Positions 10,084 through 17,660 of a DNA stretch of 64,000 nucleotides are shown piece by piece; within the stretch, counting starts at the first letter, position 1; each line of letters starts with the position of its first letter. The stretch comes from Sulfuricurvum sp. GTDB lineage: Bacteria; Campylobacterota; Campylobacteria; Campylobacterales; Sulfurimonadaceae. A program made the position numbers and the translations under genes. The notes beneath the pieces were generated by a model. That model had not been told where the DNA came from. It did no database searches and saw only the letters and a list, made by a program, of their open reading frames with translations. The stretch lies in NCBI GenBank assembly GCA_028718525.1, contig JAQULP010000005.1, forward strand, positions 45,548 to 109,547, read 5' to 3'.

Positions 10084-10266
10084 GTTTTCCAATATATGCC
10101 CTTTACTCATATATTCCGTTATTAATTCCTGATCTATAGTCTCCCAAGGTGTACTTTGTGAGTCCCACATTACATTTACATTGTTGAAAAAATATTCAAT
10201 ATAATTTATCTTAGGTTAACTAACACTATGCGCTGAAACAGCAAATTAGCTTGATTTACACAGTAT

Positions 10267-10297
10267 TTTCCCAAAATGGGAAATTTCCTGCTATAAT
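10267..10297 (+). promoter_or_regulatory. Promoter and operator dyad of the first HigBA module
   Basis: A consensus -10 box TATAAT lies at 10292-10297. A dyad, TTTCCCA (10267-10273) and TGGGAAA (10277-10283), occupies the -35/spacer region. It is a natural operator for the antitoxin's HTH domain. The expected transcription start falls on or next to the toxin ATG at 10304, so the transcript may be leaderless. No good -35 box is visible. Confidence 0.55.
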
Positions 10298-10303
10298 ACA
10301 TTT

Positions 10304-10597
10304 ATGAGAGTCATCAGTAAGCGAACATTACAAGATTTTTGGAGTAGCCATCCAGATGCTATAAATCCATTAGCAGGCTGGTATGCTGAGGCGATGAAAG
10401 CTTCTTGGCAATCGCCGCAGGATATAAAGTCTCAGTATAAAACTGCCAGTTTTTTGCGAGATAATCGTGTAGTCTTCAATATAGGTGGAAACAAATACAG
10501 ATTGATTGTAAAGATCAATTACCCTTACAGTACGGTATATGTCCGATTTGTCGGAACCCATGCCGAGTATGACAAAATAAACGCAGAGGAGATTTAA
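10304..10597 (+). CDS. higB: HigB-type mRNA interferase toxin
   Basis: A 97-residue basic protein of the PF09907 HigB family (RelE fold). The features seen are the N-terminal RVISKRTLQDFW and the core YRLIVKINYPYSTVYVRFVGTHAEYDKI, where the late 'YVRFVGTHAEYD' segment is the family signature. Members cut translated mRNA at the ribosome. The antitoxin gene follows after three bases, in the toxin-first order typical of HigBA. There is no Shine-Dalgarno in front of the ATG, and the -10 box lies only six bases upstream. The protein is full length for the family. Confidence 0.9.
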   Translation: MRVISKRTLQDFWSSHPDAINPLAGWYAEAMKASWQSPQDIKSQYKTASFLRDNRVVFNIGGNKYRLIVKINYPYSTVYVRFVGTHAEYDKINAEEI

Positions 10598-10600
10598 AAG

Positions 10601-10954
10601 ATGAATATTTTTCCTATCCGGACCGAAGAAGACTATGATAAAGCATTGGCGAGAATTGATACGTTGATGAATGCTGATATAGGAACAGCTGAAGGGGATG
10701 AACTGGATATTCTTGTGACTCTGATCGAGGCGTATGAAGCCAAATATTATCCAATGCCGGTTTGTGACCCTGTCGAAGCGATCAAATTTCGTATGGAACA
10801 AATGGGATTAGAGCCAAAGGATCTTACGCCGATTATCGGTTCACGTTCAAAAGTATCAGAAGTATTGAATCATAAACGCCAACTCTCTATTGCTATGATT
10901 CGTAATCTTCATGCACGATTGCACGTGCCTTATGAGTCATTAATCGGTGCATAA
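10601..10954 (+). CDS. higA: HigA-type antitoxin with HTH domain
   Basis: A 117-residue partner of the upstream HigB. An acidic N-terminal half (~1-60) is followed by a C-terminal XRE-type helix-turn-helix (~65-115, with LTPIIGSRSKVSEVLNHKRQLS). This is the COG5499-style HigA that neutralises HigB and represses the operon. It has its own ribosome-binding site (GAGGAG, about ten bases upstream). The palindrome at 10267-10283 is the likely operator. Confidence 0.88.
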   Translation: MNIFPIRTEEDYDKALARIDTLMNADIGTAEGDELDILVTLIEAYEAKYYPMPVCDPVEAIKFRMEQMGLEPKDLTPIIGSRSKVSEVLNHKRQLSIAMIRNLHARLHVPYESLIGA

Positions 10955-11010
10955 AAACATACTTTTTTCTTAGTAAGGTCCCAATCAGAAATACAGTGGA
11001 GGAGTACACT

Positions 11011-11229
11011 ATGCATTCTATTCGTCAAAATGTAGATGACAGTATCTATGATAGATTAATTGGATTACTCCAAATACTTCCAAAAGATAAAGTTGAAATT
11101 CTCTCAGATAGTGATAATTCAATTTCATTTGAAGAAGCGAAACATAAAGTAGCTCGTGCGGCTAATAATGTTTTAAAACAAGAAGGTCTTGACCTCGACA
11201 CTGCAATTGAAAAAATTCTAAACTCATAA
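11011..11229 (+). CDS. Small antitoxin-like protein
   Basis: A 72-residue acidic, helical protein. The ATG at 11011 is preferred over the upstream in-frame GTG because GGAGGAG sits at 10998-11004 at good spacing. It resembles antitoxins of RelE/ParE systems: small, a central SFEEAKHKVARAAN and a C-terminal helix. The reading frame starting immediately after its stop (11230) begins like a RelE/ParE toxin but breaks off after 16 codons. It therefore looks like the surviving antitoxin of a broken module. Family membership is not certain. Confidence 0.55.
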   Translation: MHSIRQNVDDSIYDRLIGLLQILPKDKVEILSDSDNSISFEEAKHKVARAANNVLKQEGLDLDTAIEKILNS

Positions 11230-11280
11230 ATGATCTATAGAATTATTGTTGAGTCTGAGGCTCTAAATGCTCGTATTTAA
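11230..11280 (+). pseudogene. 5' remnant of a RelE/ParE-type toxin
   Basis: The ATG directly abuts the stop of the antitoxin-like gene. The 16 codons MIYRIIVESEALNARI look like the first beta strand and turn of a RelE/ParE toxin, then hit TAA. No continuation was found in the other frames downstream. The truncation lies a few bases from the putative left end of the recombinase element (11287-11307), which may have caused it. Confidence 0.5.
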
Positions 11281-11286
11281 TTTGAT

Positions 11287-11307
11287 TAACATAAGTTATC
11301 TAAAGTA
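11287..11307. repeat. Candidate left end of the recombinase-trio element
   Basis: TAACATAAG (11287-11295) recurs as a direct repeat at 16915-16923, and GTTATCTAAAGTA (11295-11307) recurs inverted at 16906-16918. The two copies bracket the segment holding the second HigBA, an orphan antitoxin and the recombinases. The sequences are AT-rich, so chance similarity is possible. Confidence 0.35.
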
Positions 11308-11344
11308 GATTTGTCTGTCATATAAGAATAGTCCCTCCAATATT

Positions 11345-11440
11345 AGCTCCATTGAACTAAAAAAACTCCCTGCTTTAGGTGCTTTGCTCGATAGTAATTT
11401 CATTTCAATGAACCAATACGTTGAAATTGTTATTTGTTAG
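11345..11440 (+). pseudogene. 3' fragment of an unidentified gene
   Basis: An open frame of 31 codons has ordinary protein-like composition (core ELKKLPALGALLDSNF then ISMNQYVEIV). It lacks a start codon and ends in TAG. It reads like the C-terminus of a small conserved protein whose 5' part is gone. I do not recognise the family. The rest of 11281-11476 shows no gene. Confidence 0.3.
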
Positions 11441-11476
11441 ACAGATTAGGTGGGTCAAAGTATAAAAACTACGCCA

Positions 11477-11505
11477 TTGACTTACTAGTATACTTCTGAT
11501 ACAAT
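11477..11505 (+). promoter_or_regulatory. Promoter of the second HigBA module with operator in the spacer
   Basis: TTGACT (11477-11482) and TACAAT (11500-11505) are separated by exactly 17 bases. The palindrome AGTATACT (11487-11494) sits in the spacer and is a likely antitoxin operator. The predicted transcription start coincides with the A of the toxin ATG at 11512, implying a leaderless message. Confidence 0.65.
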
Positions 11506-11511
11506 GACCCT

Positions 11512-11826
11512 ATGGAAATCGCCGAAACTACCATTTTTACCCGCGAGATTACCCGTATCCTCTCTGATGAGGAATATAAGGAGCTTCAATCCTTTTTGGT
11601 AGAGCACCCTAAAAGCGGAGCAGTGATCAAAGGTTCAGGCGGATTACGAAAAATCCGATGGTCAACTAAGAATAGCGGTAAAAGCGGTGGAATCCGAAAC
11701 ATCTACTACTATCATGAGGAAAACAGTCTTATCCTTATGATCTATGTGTATGAAAAAAGCAAAACATCCGATTTAACCCCAAAACAAATCGAGATGCTCC
11801 GAAAAACTTTCATGGGAGGTATATGA
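11512..11826 (+). CDS. RelE/HigB-2-type toxin
   Basis: A 104-residue protein with the COG4737/PF06296 pattern: an N-terminal strand (TTIFTREITRIL), a loop of the form KGSGGLRKIRW, the strand RNIYYYHEENSLILMIYVYEKS and a C-terminal DLTPKQIEMLRKTF helix. Such toxins cleave mRNA on the ribosome. The stop overlaps the antitoxin start (ATGA). There is no Shine-Dalgarno before the ATG and the promoter abuts it, as in the neighbouring HigB. It is full length. Confidence 0.9.
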   Translation: MEIAETTIFTREITRILSDEEYKELQSFLVEHPKSGAVIKGSGGLRKIRWSTKNSGKSGGIRNIYYYHEENSLILMIYVYEKSKTSDLTPKQIEMLRKTFMGGI

Positions 11827-12104
11827 TGGAAGATACAATGTTTAATGACTTGCTTGCAAGTGTTGGCGAAGCAAAAGAGATACTACAACACAAAAAACAA
11901 CCCTCACGTTCATTCATGATCGATGAGCCTGATGCGAAGTCTATAAGAACACAATTAAAGCTTACTCAAGATGAATTTGCGGGGCTTTTAAATATTAGCG
12001 TTAACACACTAAGAAACTGGGAACAATCACGCCGTAAACCGGAGGGTCCGGCTCGTGTATTACTCGGGATTGCAGCTACCCATCCTGAAGTATTCGCTCA
12101 CTAA
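11823..12104 (+). CDS. HigA-2/NadS-type HTH antitoxin
   Basis: A 93-residue XRE-family antitoxin. A helix-turn-helix occupies the C-terminal half (LKLTQDEFAGLLNISVNTLRNW followed by EQSRRKPEGPARVLL), the classic COG2944 signature. It overlaps the toxin gene by four bases and should bind the toxin and repress the promoter at 11477-11505. GGAGG is placed before the start. A second in-frame ATG three bases on is equally possible. Confidence 0.9.
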   Translation: MMEDTMFNDLLASVGEAKEILQHKKQPSRSFMIDEPDAKSIRTQLKLTQDEFAGLLNISVNTLRNWEQSRRKPEGPARVLLGIAATHPEVFAH

Positions 12105-12120
12105 AAAATTGGTGTCTACT

Positions 12121-12333
12121 TTGAGAGAAGAATACGATTTTTCACAATCTGTCCAGAACCCTTATGCCAAACGGACAAAAAAACAGATATCGCTCAATGT
12201 CGATGTCGATACGATCGAGTATTTCAAAGAGCTATCGGTAAAAATAGGATTGCCGTATCAAACCCTGATCAACGCGTATCTCACTGATTGTGCTATGCGT
12301 CATGTTGAGCCTCAGTTGAAGTGGACGAGCTGA
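12121..12333 (+). CDS. Orphan BrnA/CopG-type antitoxin
   Basis: A 70-residue ribbon-helix-helix protein. A TTG at 12121 gives the family-typical start M-REEYDFSQSVQNPYAKR; the longer frame upstream lies inside the preceding antitoxin gene. The DNA-binding strand is KKQISLNVDVDTIEYF and the helices contain GLPYQTLINAYLTDC. Family members pair with a BrnT-like RNase toxin encoded just upstream. Here that place is taken by the HigA-2 gene, so the antitoxin is an orphan. Its last ~40 bases overlap the convergent TnpC-like gene. No clear Shine-Dalgarno is present. Confidence 0.65.
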   Translation: MREEYDFSQSVQNPYAKRTKKQISLNVDVDTIEYFKELSVKIGLPYQTLINAYLTDCAMRHVEPQLKWTS

Positions 12334-12682
12334 TCGTTTTCTCCAACAACAGTTTCAATGCGACAACTTGATCCATCAAGGTGAGATTGGCTTGTCGCAA
12401 TTTTTTATTCTCCTCACGCAACGCTTCTATCAGAACCTCTTTTTCATTTACCGCTTTCTCCACAGATTTTACAGAAGGTGTTGGCTTGGTCGGCATGTTG
12501 CCGAGTAAGTCTTTGTAATTGGCGTAAATAGTAGCTCTACTGATACCGCACAATGATGCCAATTGTTCGACACTCACTTTGGTTCCGGAAGCTTTGAGCT
12601 CTTTGATGGTCTTCTCCAGAAGCTGTCGCGTCTGAAATTTTTGTTCGGATTTGTATTTCTTGAGTGAATCGCCTTTAGGCAT
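12293..12682 (-). CDS. TnpC-like accessory protein of the recombinase element (DUF6262 type)
   Basis: About 129 residues from the ATG at 12682, which follows AGGAT and overlaps the upstream stop by 8 bases; a longer frame begins at 12709. It has a basic N-terminus (MPKGDSLKKYKSEQKFQTRQ), a helix-turn-helix (VEQLASLCGISRATIYANY) and a C-terminal coiled coil (EALREENKKLRQANLTL). This matches the small TnpC/DUF6262 proteins encoded after Tn554-type recombinases, which are thought to bind DNA and orient transposition. It is the last gene of the four-gene minus-strand operon starting at 16811. Confidence 0.75.
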   Translation of the reverse strand: MPKGDSLKKYKSEQKFQTRQLLEKTIKELKASGTKVSVEQLASLCGISRATIYANYKDLLGNMPTKPTPSVKSVEKAVNEKEVLIEALREENKKLRQANLTLMDQVVALKLLLEKTISSSTSTEAQHDA

Positions 12683-14309
12683 GAATATCCTTTGGTTGAA
12701 TGGAATCAATGATAGCGAGAACTTTAGAGAGCTGATAACGGGCTTTTTTTACTTCGACACTCTGAGAAGGGCTGCAATGTTCGATATGACGCTCAAGGAG
12801 AGTCGCTTCATGGATAAAATTGGGTAAAAAAGTTTCATTCGTCACAAAGTCTTTGCAACCGATGCTGTAGCAGCTTTGAACTCCCAAGTTGGGGCAATGC
12901 CCCCGTTTAAAATCATACAGACACATCCCAAACGGCAGAGGATTGATACCGAATACTTTTGAGAGTTCATCGAGCTTATCCGATAGGTTGGGTGATGTTT
13001 GGATCGAATGCAATCGATGTTTGAAAGCTTCTCCTTCTATCCCTTGTGTGTGAAGATGTTTGGCCTGTATCATCCCTTGCAAATAGGTTTGTTTCATCTC
13101 CTCTTTGCTCTGGTGAACATAGTGGGCAGTCATTTCGATAGAGAGATGCTTGAAGTGTGTTTGAAGAACCACGAGATTGACACCGCACTCAGCAGCGGCG
13201 AGTTTTGCAAAAGTATGACGAAAGCAGTGCGAGGTAAGTGGCACTTCATGATTCTTTGCATTGTGAAAGGTCAGCGCAAGATTGTTACGTTTTAAAAATG
13301 GTCTGAGATAACTGTGGTTCCATTTACCGGACTCCATCGGTGTCGGAACGAGTCGCTGAGATACTGAGGTACCTTTATTGGGGGAGAGGAGATAGAAAAG
13401 GTAATCTTTCTCTTGGGCTTCGTTTCGCAAGGGCTCACAGAGACGTTCAAGATGGAGGAGGAGTTCAAAAATCTCTTTCGGAATCAGTATTCGATGCGCA
13501 TAGAGTTCGCGTTCGGTTTTTTGGATCGTGACATTGAGCCAGCTGGTTCCATCATTGTCTTGATGGGCACATCCGCGTTTGAGATAGAGGATTTCGGAGA
13601 TACGCAACCCGGTGTGGGCTTGTACTAAGATCGCAAATTTAGCGTGATTGAGACGAAACAGCCCTTTGCTTTTTCCACTTTGAAAGGTTTGCAGTATATC
13701 TGGCTCATTCCAGGCACACTGAATGATTGCCTTCCAAAGCGGTGTAGGGATACTGTGATCGTCGGGACCGTTTTGGCGCTCAAGAGATCCTTGCTTGTTG
13801 GCTCCCCACCAATCCCACAAAGAAGTTTCCAGTCGGATCGGCTCTTGCGGCAGATCATTGAAACCGCCATTTGATCCCATGCTTAAGAGCTTGTATAGTG
13901 TATTGGAGATACGGCACATATTGTTGGATTGTTTGGTGTCGGTCATATAATGGTGCTTTAGCCAACGGTTAAATCCCATAAAACGATCGGTATTGAACTG
14001 TGCCAAGGATGAGAGATTCTCCTCTTCCATGAATGCAATGATCTTTCCAGCAAGTGCAGCGTATTCATTGGCAAGGGTTAAGGGTTTGACCTGACCCAGT
14101 CGGAGATAAAAAAAGCGTTTAAACGCTCCGATGAGTAAGGGTTTGGAGGCAAGAAGGTTAAAATTCAATCTTCCCAGAGAGTAGACACTGGAGCGTTTGT
14201 CGTGCAGCAGCGGTGTTAGATCCCAAATCATGTCACTAAACCGGCTAGATGGAGTCACGTCGAAATCGTGGATAAGTGAATCGGCCGCAATGGTGGGGTG
14301 CAGACTCAT
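12675..14309 (-). CDS. Tyrosine recombinase, third of trio (TnpB-like, 544 aa)
   Basis: An integrase-type recombinase. The catalytic residues are visible: Arg in HTGLRISEIL, HxxR in SHCFRHTFA, then the late His and nucleophile Tyr in FKHLSIEMTAHYVHQ. A C-terminal cysteine cluster (CLYDFKRGHC...CYSIGC) follows, as in Tn554 TnpB-type proteins, and may bind zinc. The start overlaps the upstream gene in ATGA with GGAGGA in front. It is longer than typical 300-400-residue integrases because of the N-terminal and Cys-rich extensions. It looks functional. Confidence 0.88.
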   Translation of the reverse strand: MSLHPTIAADSLIHDFDVTPSSRFSDMIWDLTPLLHDKRSSVYSLGRLNFNLLASKPLLIGAFKRFFYLRLGQVKPLTLANEYAALAGKIIAFMEEENLSSLAQFNTDRFMGFNRWLKHHYMTDTKQSNNMCRISNTLYKLLSMGSNGGFNDLPQEPIRLETSLWDWWGANKQGSLERQNGPDDHSIPTPLWKAIIQCAWNEPDILQTFQSGKSKGLFRLNHAKFAILVQAHTGLRISEILYLKRGCAHQDNDGTSWLNVTIQKTERELYAHRILIPKEIFELLLHLERLCEPLRNEAQEKDYLFYLLSPNKGTSVSQRLVPTPMESGKWNHSYLRPFLKRNNLALTFHNAKNHEVPLTSHCFRHTFAKLAAAECGVNLVVLQTHFKHLSIEMTAHYVHQSKEEMKQTYLQGMIQAKHLHTQGIEGEAFKHRLHSIQTSPNLSDKLDELSKVFGINPLPFGMCLYDFKRGHCPNLGVQSCYSIGCKDFVTNETFLPNFIHEATLLERHIEHCSPSQSVEVKKARYQLSKVLAIIDSIQPKDIHA

Positions 14310-15697
14310 AACAATTCCTCCAGTTTCTCGATGATCGATCCGATCATTTCCGCCTCAAAGCGCAGATGGCGTGTCACATGATCTCCATAATTGGATAAAG
14401 CGTCCATTTCACGACTTTTCTCTTCCAATAGCGTCTGAAAATAGGGTAAAAACTCCGGGGTTGTGACCATTTTTGTACATCCGTAGCAATTCCCCCGCTT
14501 GGGAAAGGTTTCACACATATACCCCTCGTCATGCAGCATGGCCGTGTTGGTGCAATATCCATCACTCAATCGCAATGCTTCAATTCCTTGATGATAGATT
14601 TCAACCTCTTGCATGGAGGATAGTATACGCATATGATCGAGGGTTTTTGTGATTTGTTCTCTGTAATCGGTCTGCTTGGTTTTCACATAATGTTTTAGAG
14701 TGGTTCGTTTGTGCTTATGATTGAGGATGCTCTGCGTCGCTTCCAGAGAAACGCCGCTGCTTTGCATGTTGGTTGCCAGCGTTCGGCGAAACATATGGGA
14801 GGTGAGTTTCGCCAATGCGCCGTTTTCATCGCGGACATCGTGCCGTTTTACAAATTGATCCAGACGATTTTTTTGATATGCATCCAAAACACGTACCGTC
14901 GAATTTTTCGCTGTTTCCAAAAAAATATACGGTGTTTTCGATAAAGCCCGTTGCGTGGCATGTGATTGGATCAAGCTTTTTAATGCATGGGCAACGGGGG
15001 AAGCGATGGCCGGGAGAATAACCTGCTCTTTTTGTTTATGATCGACATAGTACAGATCGAATTTCCCCTCTTTATCGCTTGGACGCAGACAATCTTCTCG
15101 CAAGGAGACAATGTCTTGGGAACGCAGCCCGTAATAGATGCATAGGAGCAAATAGGTTCGGGTGAGGAGATCGTCGTCTTCTTTCAACCCTTTTTTGATC
15201 TGATTGAGCACATGATCGGAAATAAAAGCGGTTTTTAGATGCTCATTGTTTCTTTTGAAAGGAGAGCGTTGGAACAAAGAGAGCGGCGGAGATTCATCGG
15301 GATAAGATTCTGATAGCCAGAAGGCGAAATTTTTAAAAAAAGTATAGACGAGTCTTTGAGCGCTTTGAGAAAGGAGTCTCCCCGATTTACTTGAAACTGT
15401 CGCCAAAAACGCAAACAACTCATCCATGTGCATCGAGGTAAAATGCTCAAGGCTCTCAATGGTGCGCGTTTCTAAAAAGGTAAAGAGATATTTGATCATC
15501 ATCGACTCTGTATAGAGCGATGTTTGAGATTTTCGTTGAGTGTTGAGCGATTCGAGAATGTACTCTTTGTGCAGAATAGCGATCCGTATCGGCTTTAAAG
15601 AAGCATAGGAGACCTTACGAAGACGGTTGTTGATCGTAAAGTGGATAGTGTTCTCCATATCAGATTCCATAGCTCTCATAAAAACCGACAAGCTCAT
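14306..15697 (-). CDS. Tyrosine recombinase, second of trio (463 aa)
   Basis: Catalytic motifs are intact: Arg in YYGLRSQDIVSL, HxxR in SHMFRRTLAT, His/Tyr in LNHKHKRTTLKHYVK. A cysteine cluster (YCTNTAMLHDEGYMC, then NCYGC) follows the catalytic domain, parallel to the third recombinase. The ATG at 15697 is chosen because AGGAGA sits six bases upstream; it overlaps the end of the first recombinase by 38 bases. In-frame ATGs at 15670 and 15658 are alternatives. It acts with its neighbours as a multi-recombinase unit. Confidence 0.87.
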   Translation of the reverse strand: MSLSVFMRAMESDMENTIHFTINNRLRKVSYASLKPIRIAILHKEYILESLNTQRKSQTSLYTESMMIKYLFTFLETRTIESLEHFTSMHMDELFAFLATVSSKSGRLLSQSAQRLVYTFFKNFAFWLSESYPDESPPLSLFQRSPFKRNNEHLKTAFISDHVLNQIKKGLKEDDDLLTRTYLLLCIYYGLRSQDIVSLREDCLRPSDKEGKFDLYYVDHKQKEQVILPAIASPVAHALKSLIQSHATQRALSKTPYIFLETAKNSTVRVLDAYQKNRLDQFVKRHDVRDENGALAKLTSHMFRRTLATNMQSSGVSLEATQSILNHKHKRTTLKHYVKTKQTDYREQITKTLDHMRILSSMQEVEIYHQGIEALRLSDGYCTNTAMLHDEGYMCETFPKRGNCYGCTKMVTTPEFLPYFQTLLEEKSREMDALSNYGDHVTRHLRFEAEMIGSIIEKLEELL

Positions 15698-16811
15698 GAA
15701 CCATCTCCTCTTTGGAGGCGATTTGAATGTAGATATCGGTGGAAGCCATGTAGCGATGTCCCAAGAGTTTTCGCAGTTTGTCGATGCTCATTTGATTTCG
15801 AGACAGCATCGTGGCATAGGTGTGCCGAAAATCGTGCGGAGTAAAATAGATGCCTGTTTTTTTCCCTATCACCCGGCATCGCTCCCATACCGCCTGATAG
15901 CTTAGCGGTTCACCAAGGTTATTGTGAAATTCGGAAATGAATAAAAACTCATGTTCCATCTGCTTCTTTTCATAGATACGGAGCCAGGTGAGTTCATAAT
16001 ACTCATTGAGCTTCTCCATCAAGAGGGTAGGAATAAAAAGATCTCGGATCCCCGATTTTTGTTGACGGGTACGATTCCCTTTGTAGGGGTCGTCTTGATT
16101 GGGATGCATGGTTAGATCTTGCACGTTAGCGCGTAGATCGGAGATACCGATAGAGTGGACACTCAGGCTCAATGCCTCTCCGATACGCATACCGGTGAAC
16201 AAGAGGAGTTCAAACAGCAGCCTGTCTCGCTGCAAGGTGCACGCTCCAAGGATAACCTCTATCTGATCTTTGGAAAGAATGCGGATTCCTCGATCGAACT
16301 CTTTGATCTTGTAGCGGATAGCAGGGGTGAAGGGTTTTAGACGGTTGGCATAGCTTTTCTTGGCGTGAATGGTTTCGGATGCATGTAAGAACGGATTACT
16401 GATAGCATGGATCGCTTCATGATAGGTGTAAAAATCTTTGAGCGTCGAGAGGATGCGGTTAATTGTTTTCGCACTACGCGGTGATGCCTCCTCGGAGTTC
16501 AGCCATGCGATAAAAGCGTTGATTTGTTTTTGGGAGAGGGATTGATAAGAGTATCGGTACTGATACAAAAACTCATAAAAGAGTTTGAGATCGTTTCCTT
16601 TGGAGATGACCGAATTAAACGCCAGCGCTTTGTACCATAGCCGGTTGTGCAGATACTCCCACACTTCAGGTATGATGTTGAAATTATCATCAAATAAACA
16701 GACGTAGCGTTCAACGATGATTCGTATAGATTCATCCGATGTTGACTCGACAACCTCTAATGCATCATTTAACGCATAAGGGCGATCCACAATACGAAGA
16801 TACATATACAT
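15660..16811 (-). CDS. Tyrosine recombinase, first of trio (TnpA-like, 383 aa)
   Basis: A SAM-like N-terminal core-binding region (~85-165, YRYSYQSLSQKQINAFIAWL) is followed by the catalytic domain: Arg in TGMRIGEAL, HxxR in PHDFRHTYAT, His and Tyr in LGHRYMASTDIYIQ. It is the Tn554 TnpA-like member and has no cysteine cluster. It is first in the minus-strand operon; the ~140 bases upstream (16812-16952) are AT-rich and should hold the promoter and the element end. All catalytic residues are present. Confidence 0.9.
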   Translation of the reverse strand: MYMYLRIVDRPYALNDALEVVESTSDESIRIIVERYVCLFDDNFNIIPEVWEYLHNRLWYKALAFNSVISKGNDLKLFYEFLYQYRYSYQSLSQKQINAFIAWLNSEEASPRSAKTINRILSTLKDFYTYHEAIHAISNPFLHASETIHAKKSYANRLKPFTPAIRYKIKEFDRGIRILSKDQIEVILGACTLQRDRLLFELLLFTGMRIGEALSLSVHSIGISDLRANVQDLTMHPNQDDPYKGNRTRQQKSGIRDLFIPTLLMEKLNEYYELTWLRIYEKKQMEHEFLFISEFHNNLGEPLSYQAVWERCRVIGKKTGIYFTPHDFRHTYATMLSRNQMSIDKLRKLLGHRYMASTDIYIQIASKEEMVHELVGFYESYGI

Positions 16812-16905
16812 CCTAAATAGCCGTATTTATTAGGGCTCAATATCACTTAGGAAAATTATACATATATTTGTTATACAAAGTCAAACATATATATTGGACA
16901 TTATG

Positions 16906-16923
16906 TACTTTAGATAACATAAG
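16906..16923. repeat. Candidate right end of the recombinase-trio element
   Basis: TACTTTAGATAAC (16906-16918) is the exact inverse of 11295-11307. The overlapping TAACATAAG (16915-16923) is a direct copy of 11287-11295. It lies about 95 bases upstream of the first recombinase start, where a Tn554/RIT-type end would be expected. Confidence 0.35.
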
Positions 16924-16969
16924 ATAAATTATATTGAATATTTTTTCAAGCATTGACCATACCCTGCTC

Positions 16970-17062
16970 TCACAGGGTAGAAAAAATCACTGCATCGATA
17001 CTTCGAACCAATTTATCTTTCTCAAGAGCATTTAAAATCGCCATCTCTTCTGCATCAAACAT
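16970..17062 (-). pseudogene. Short antitoxin-like N-terminal fragment
   Basis: A 30-codon frame on the minus strand starts MFDAEEMAILNALEKDKL, with GGGAGAA in front of its ATG. This resembles the first residues of small antitoxins, which begin with 'EE(M/L)xIlxAxExxxL', then loses similarity and stops. It is probably the truncated 5' end of an antitoxin gene. Evidence is resemblance only. Confidence 0.35.
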
Positions 17063-17081
17063 TGTTTTCTCCCTTATTCCA

Positions 17082-17450
17082 ATGTACGGATATTTCAAAG
17101 TTGACCATACTTTTTTTGATGCTGTATCATTTCCTAAAAGCGATATCGATTATATTGTAAATCAATACAGTTTTCATGTAGATACACTAAAAATAGCGTT
17201 AAACACGCATGTCCGCTACAAAAGAATCATCCGCGAACACTTTGGATTTCTCTCCCCTAATGAGAATCTTCGCAAGATATTAGAAGCTGAAGCCGGCCAC
17301 CTCATTTCCAAACTCTCCAATCCAAAAGCACTTTTTTACGCTTTGGTCGAAATTTCTGTTTCCAACCAGTATGAAGTTCCAACCTATACCTTTTTAGTCC
17401 GGATCATCACCGAGGCAATAAATTCCCATAAGCGGCATATATTCGATTAG
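17082..17450 (+). pseudogene. N-terminal fragment of a Tn3-family transposase (DUF4158)
   Basis: The frame encodes about 122 residues matching the N-terminal DUF4158 region of Tn3-type transposases: MYGYFKVDHTFFDAVSF, KRIIREHFGF, and PKALFYALVEISVSNQYEVPTYTF before a final helix. A Tn3 transposase is close to 1000 residues, and neither the start nor the DDE core is present. The frame is open back to 16953, but that part does not resemble the family. No Tn3 terminal repeat was recognised. Confidence 0.65.
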
Positions 17451-17576
17451 CTCAAACCTTTATCCCATCATCAAGAACTTAGGACCTAGATTTATTTTTA
17501 GAAGATGATGAAGTCAATGCCGGTCATTACAGCCTATCATACTTCAAAAAACTATCCCATTCTCTATAGCTAAATA

Positions 17577-17597
17577 GTGTCAAGAAAGTGTCAAGAG
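17577..17597 (+). promoter_or_regulatory. Direct-repeat site for an OmpR-family regulator, cytochrome operon
   Basis: GTGTCAAGA occurs at 17577-17585 and again at 17588-17596, an 11-base period typical of head-to-tail binding by OmpR/PhoB-type regulators. It lies ~16 bases upstream of a TTGACA (17613-17618) that may be the -35 box of the operon starting at 17661. Closely related repeats occur at 22084 and 30939. Confidence 0.6.
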
Positions 17598-17660
17598 AGT
17601 TCATGGGGAGCATTGACACCTTTGTTCTACCATTACAGTATCCAAACCAAGGAGGACGGT

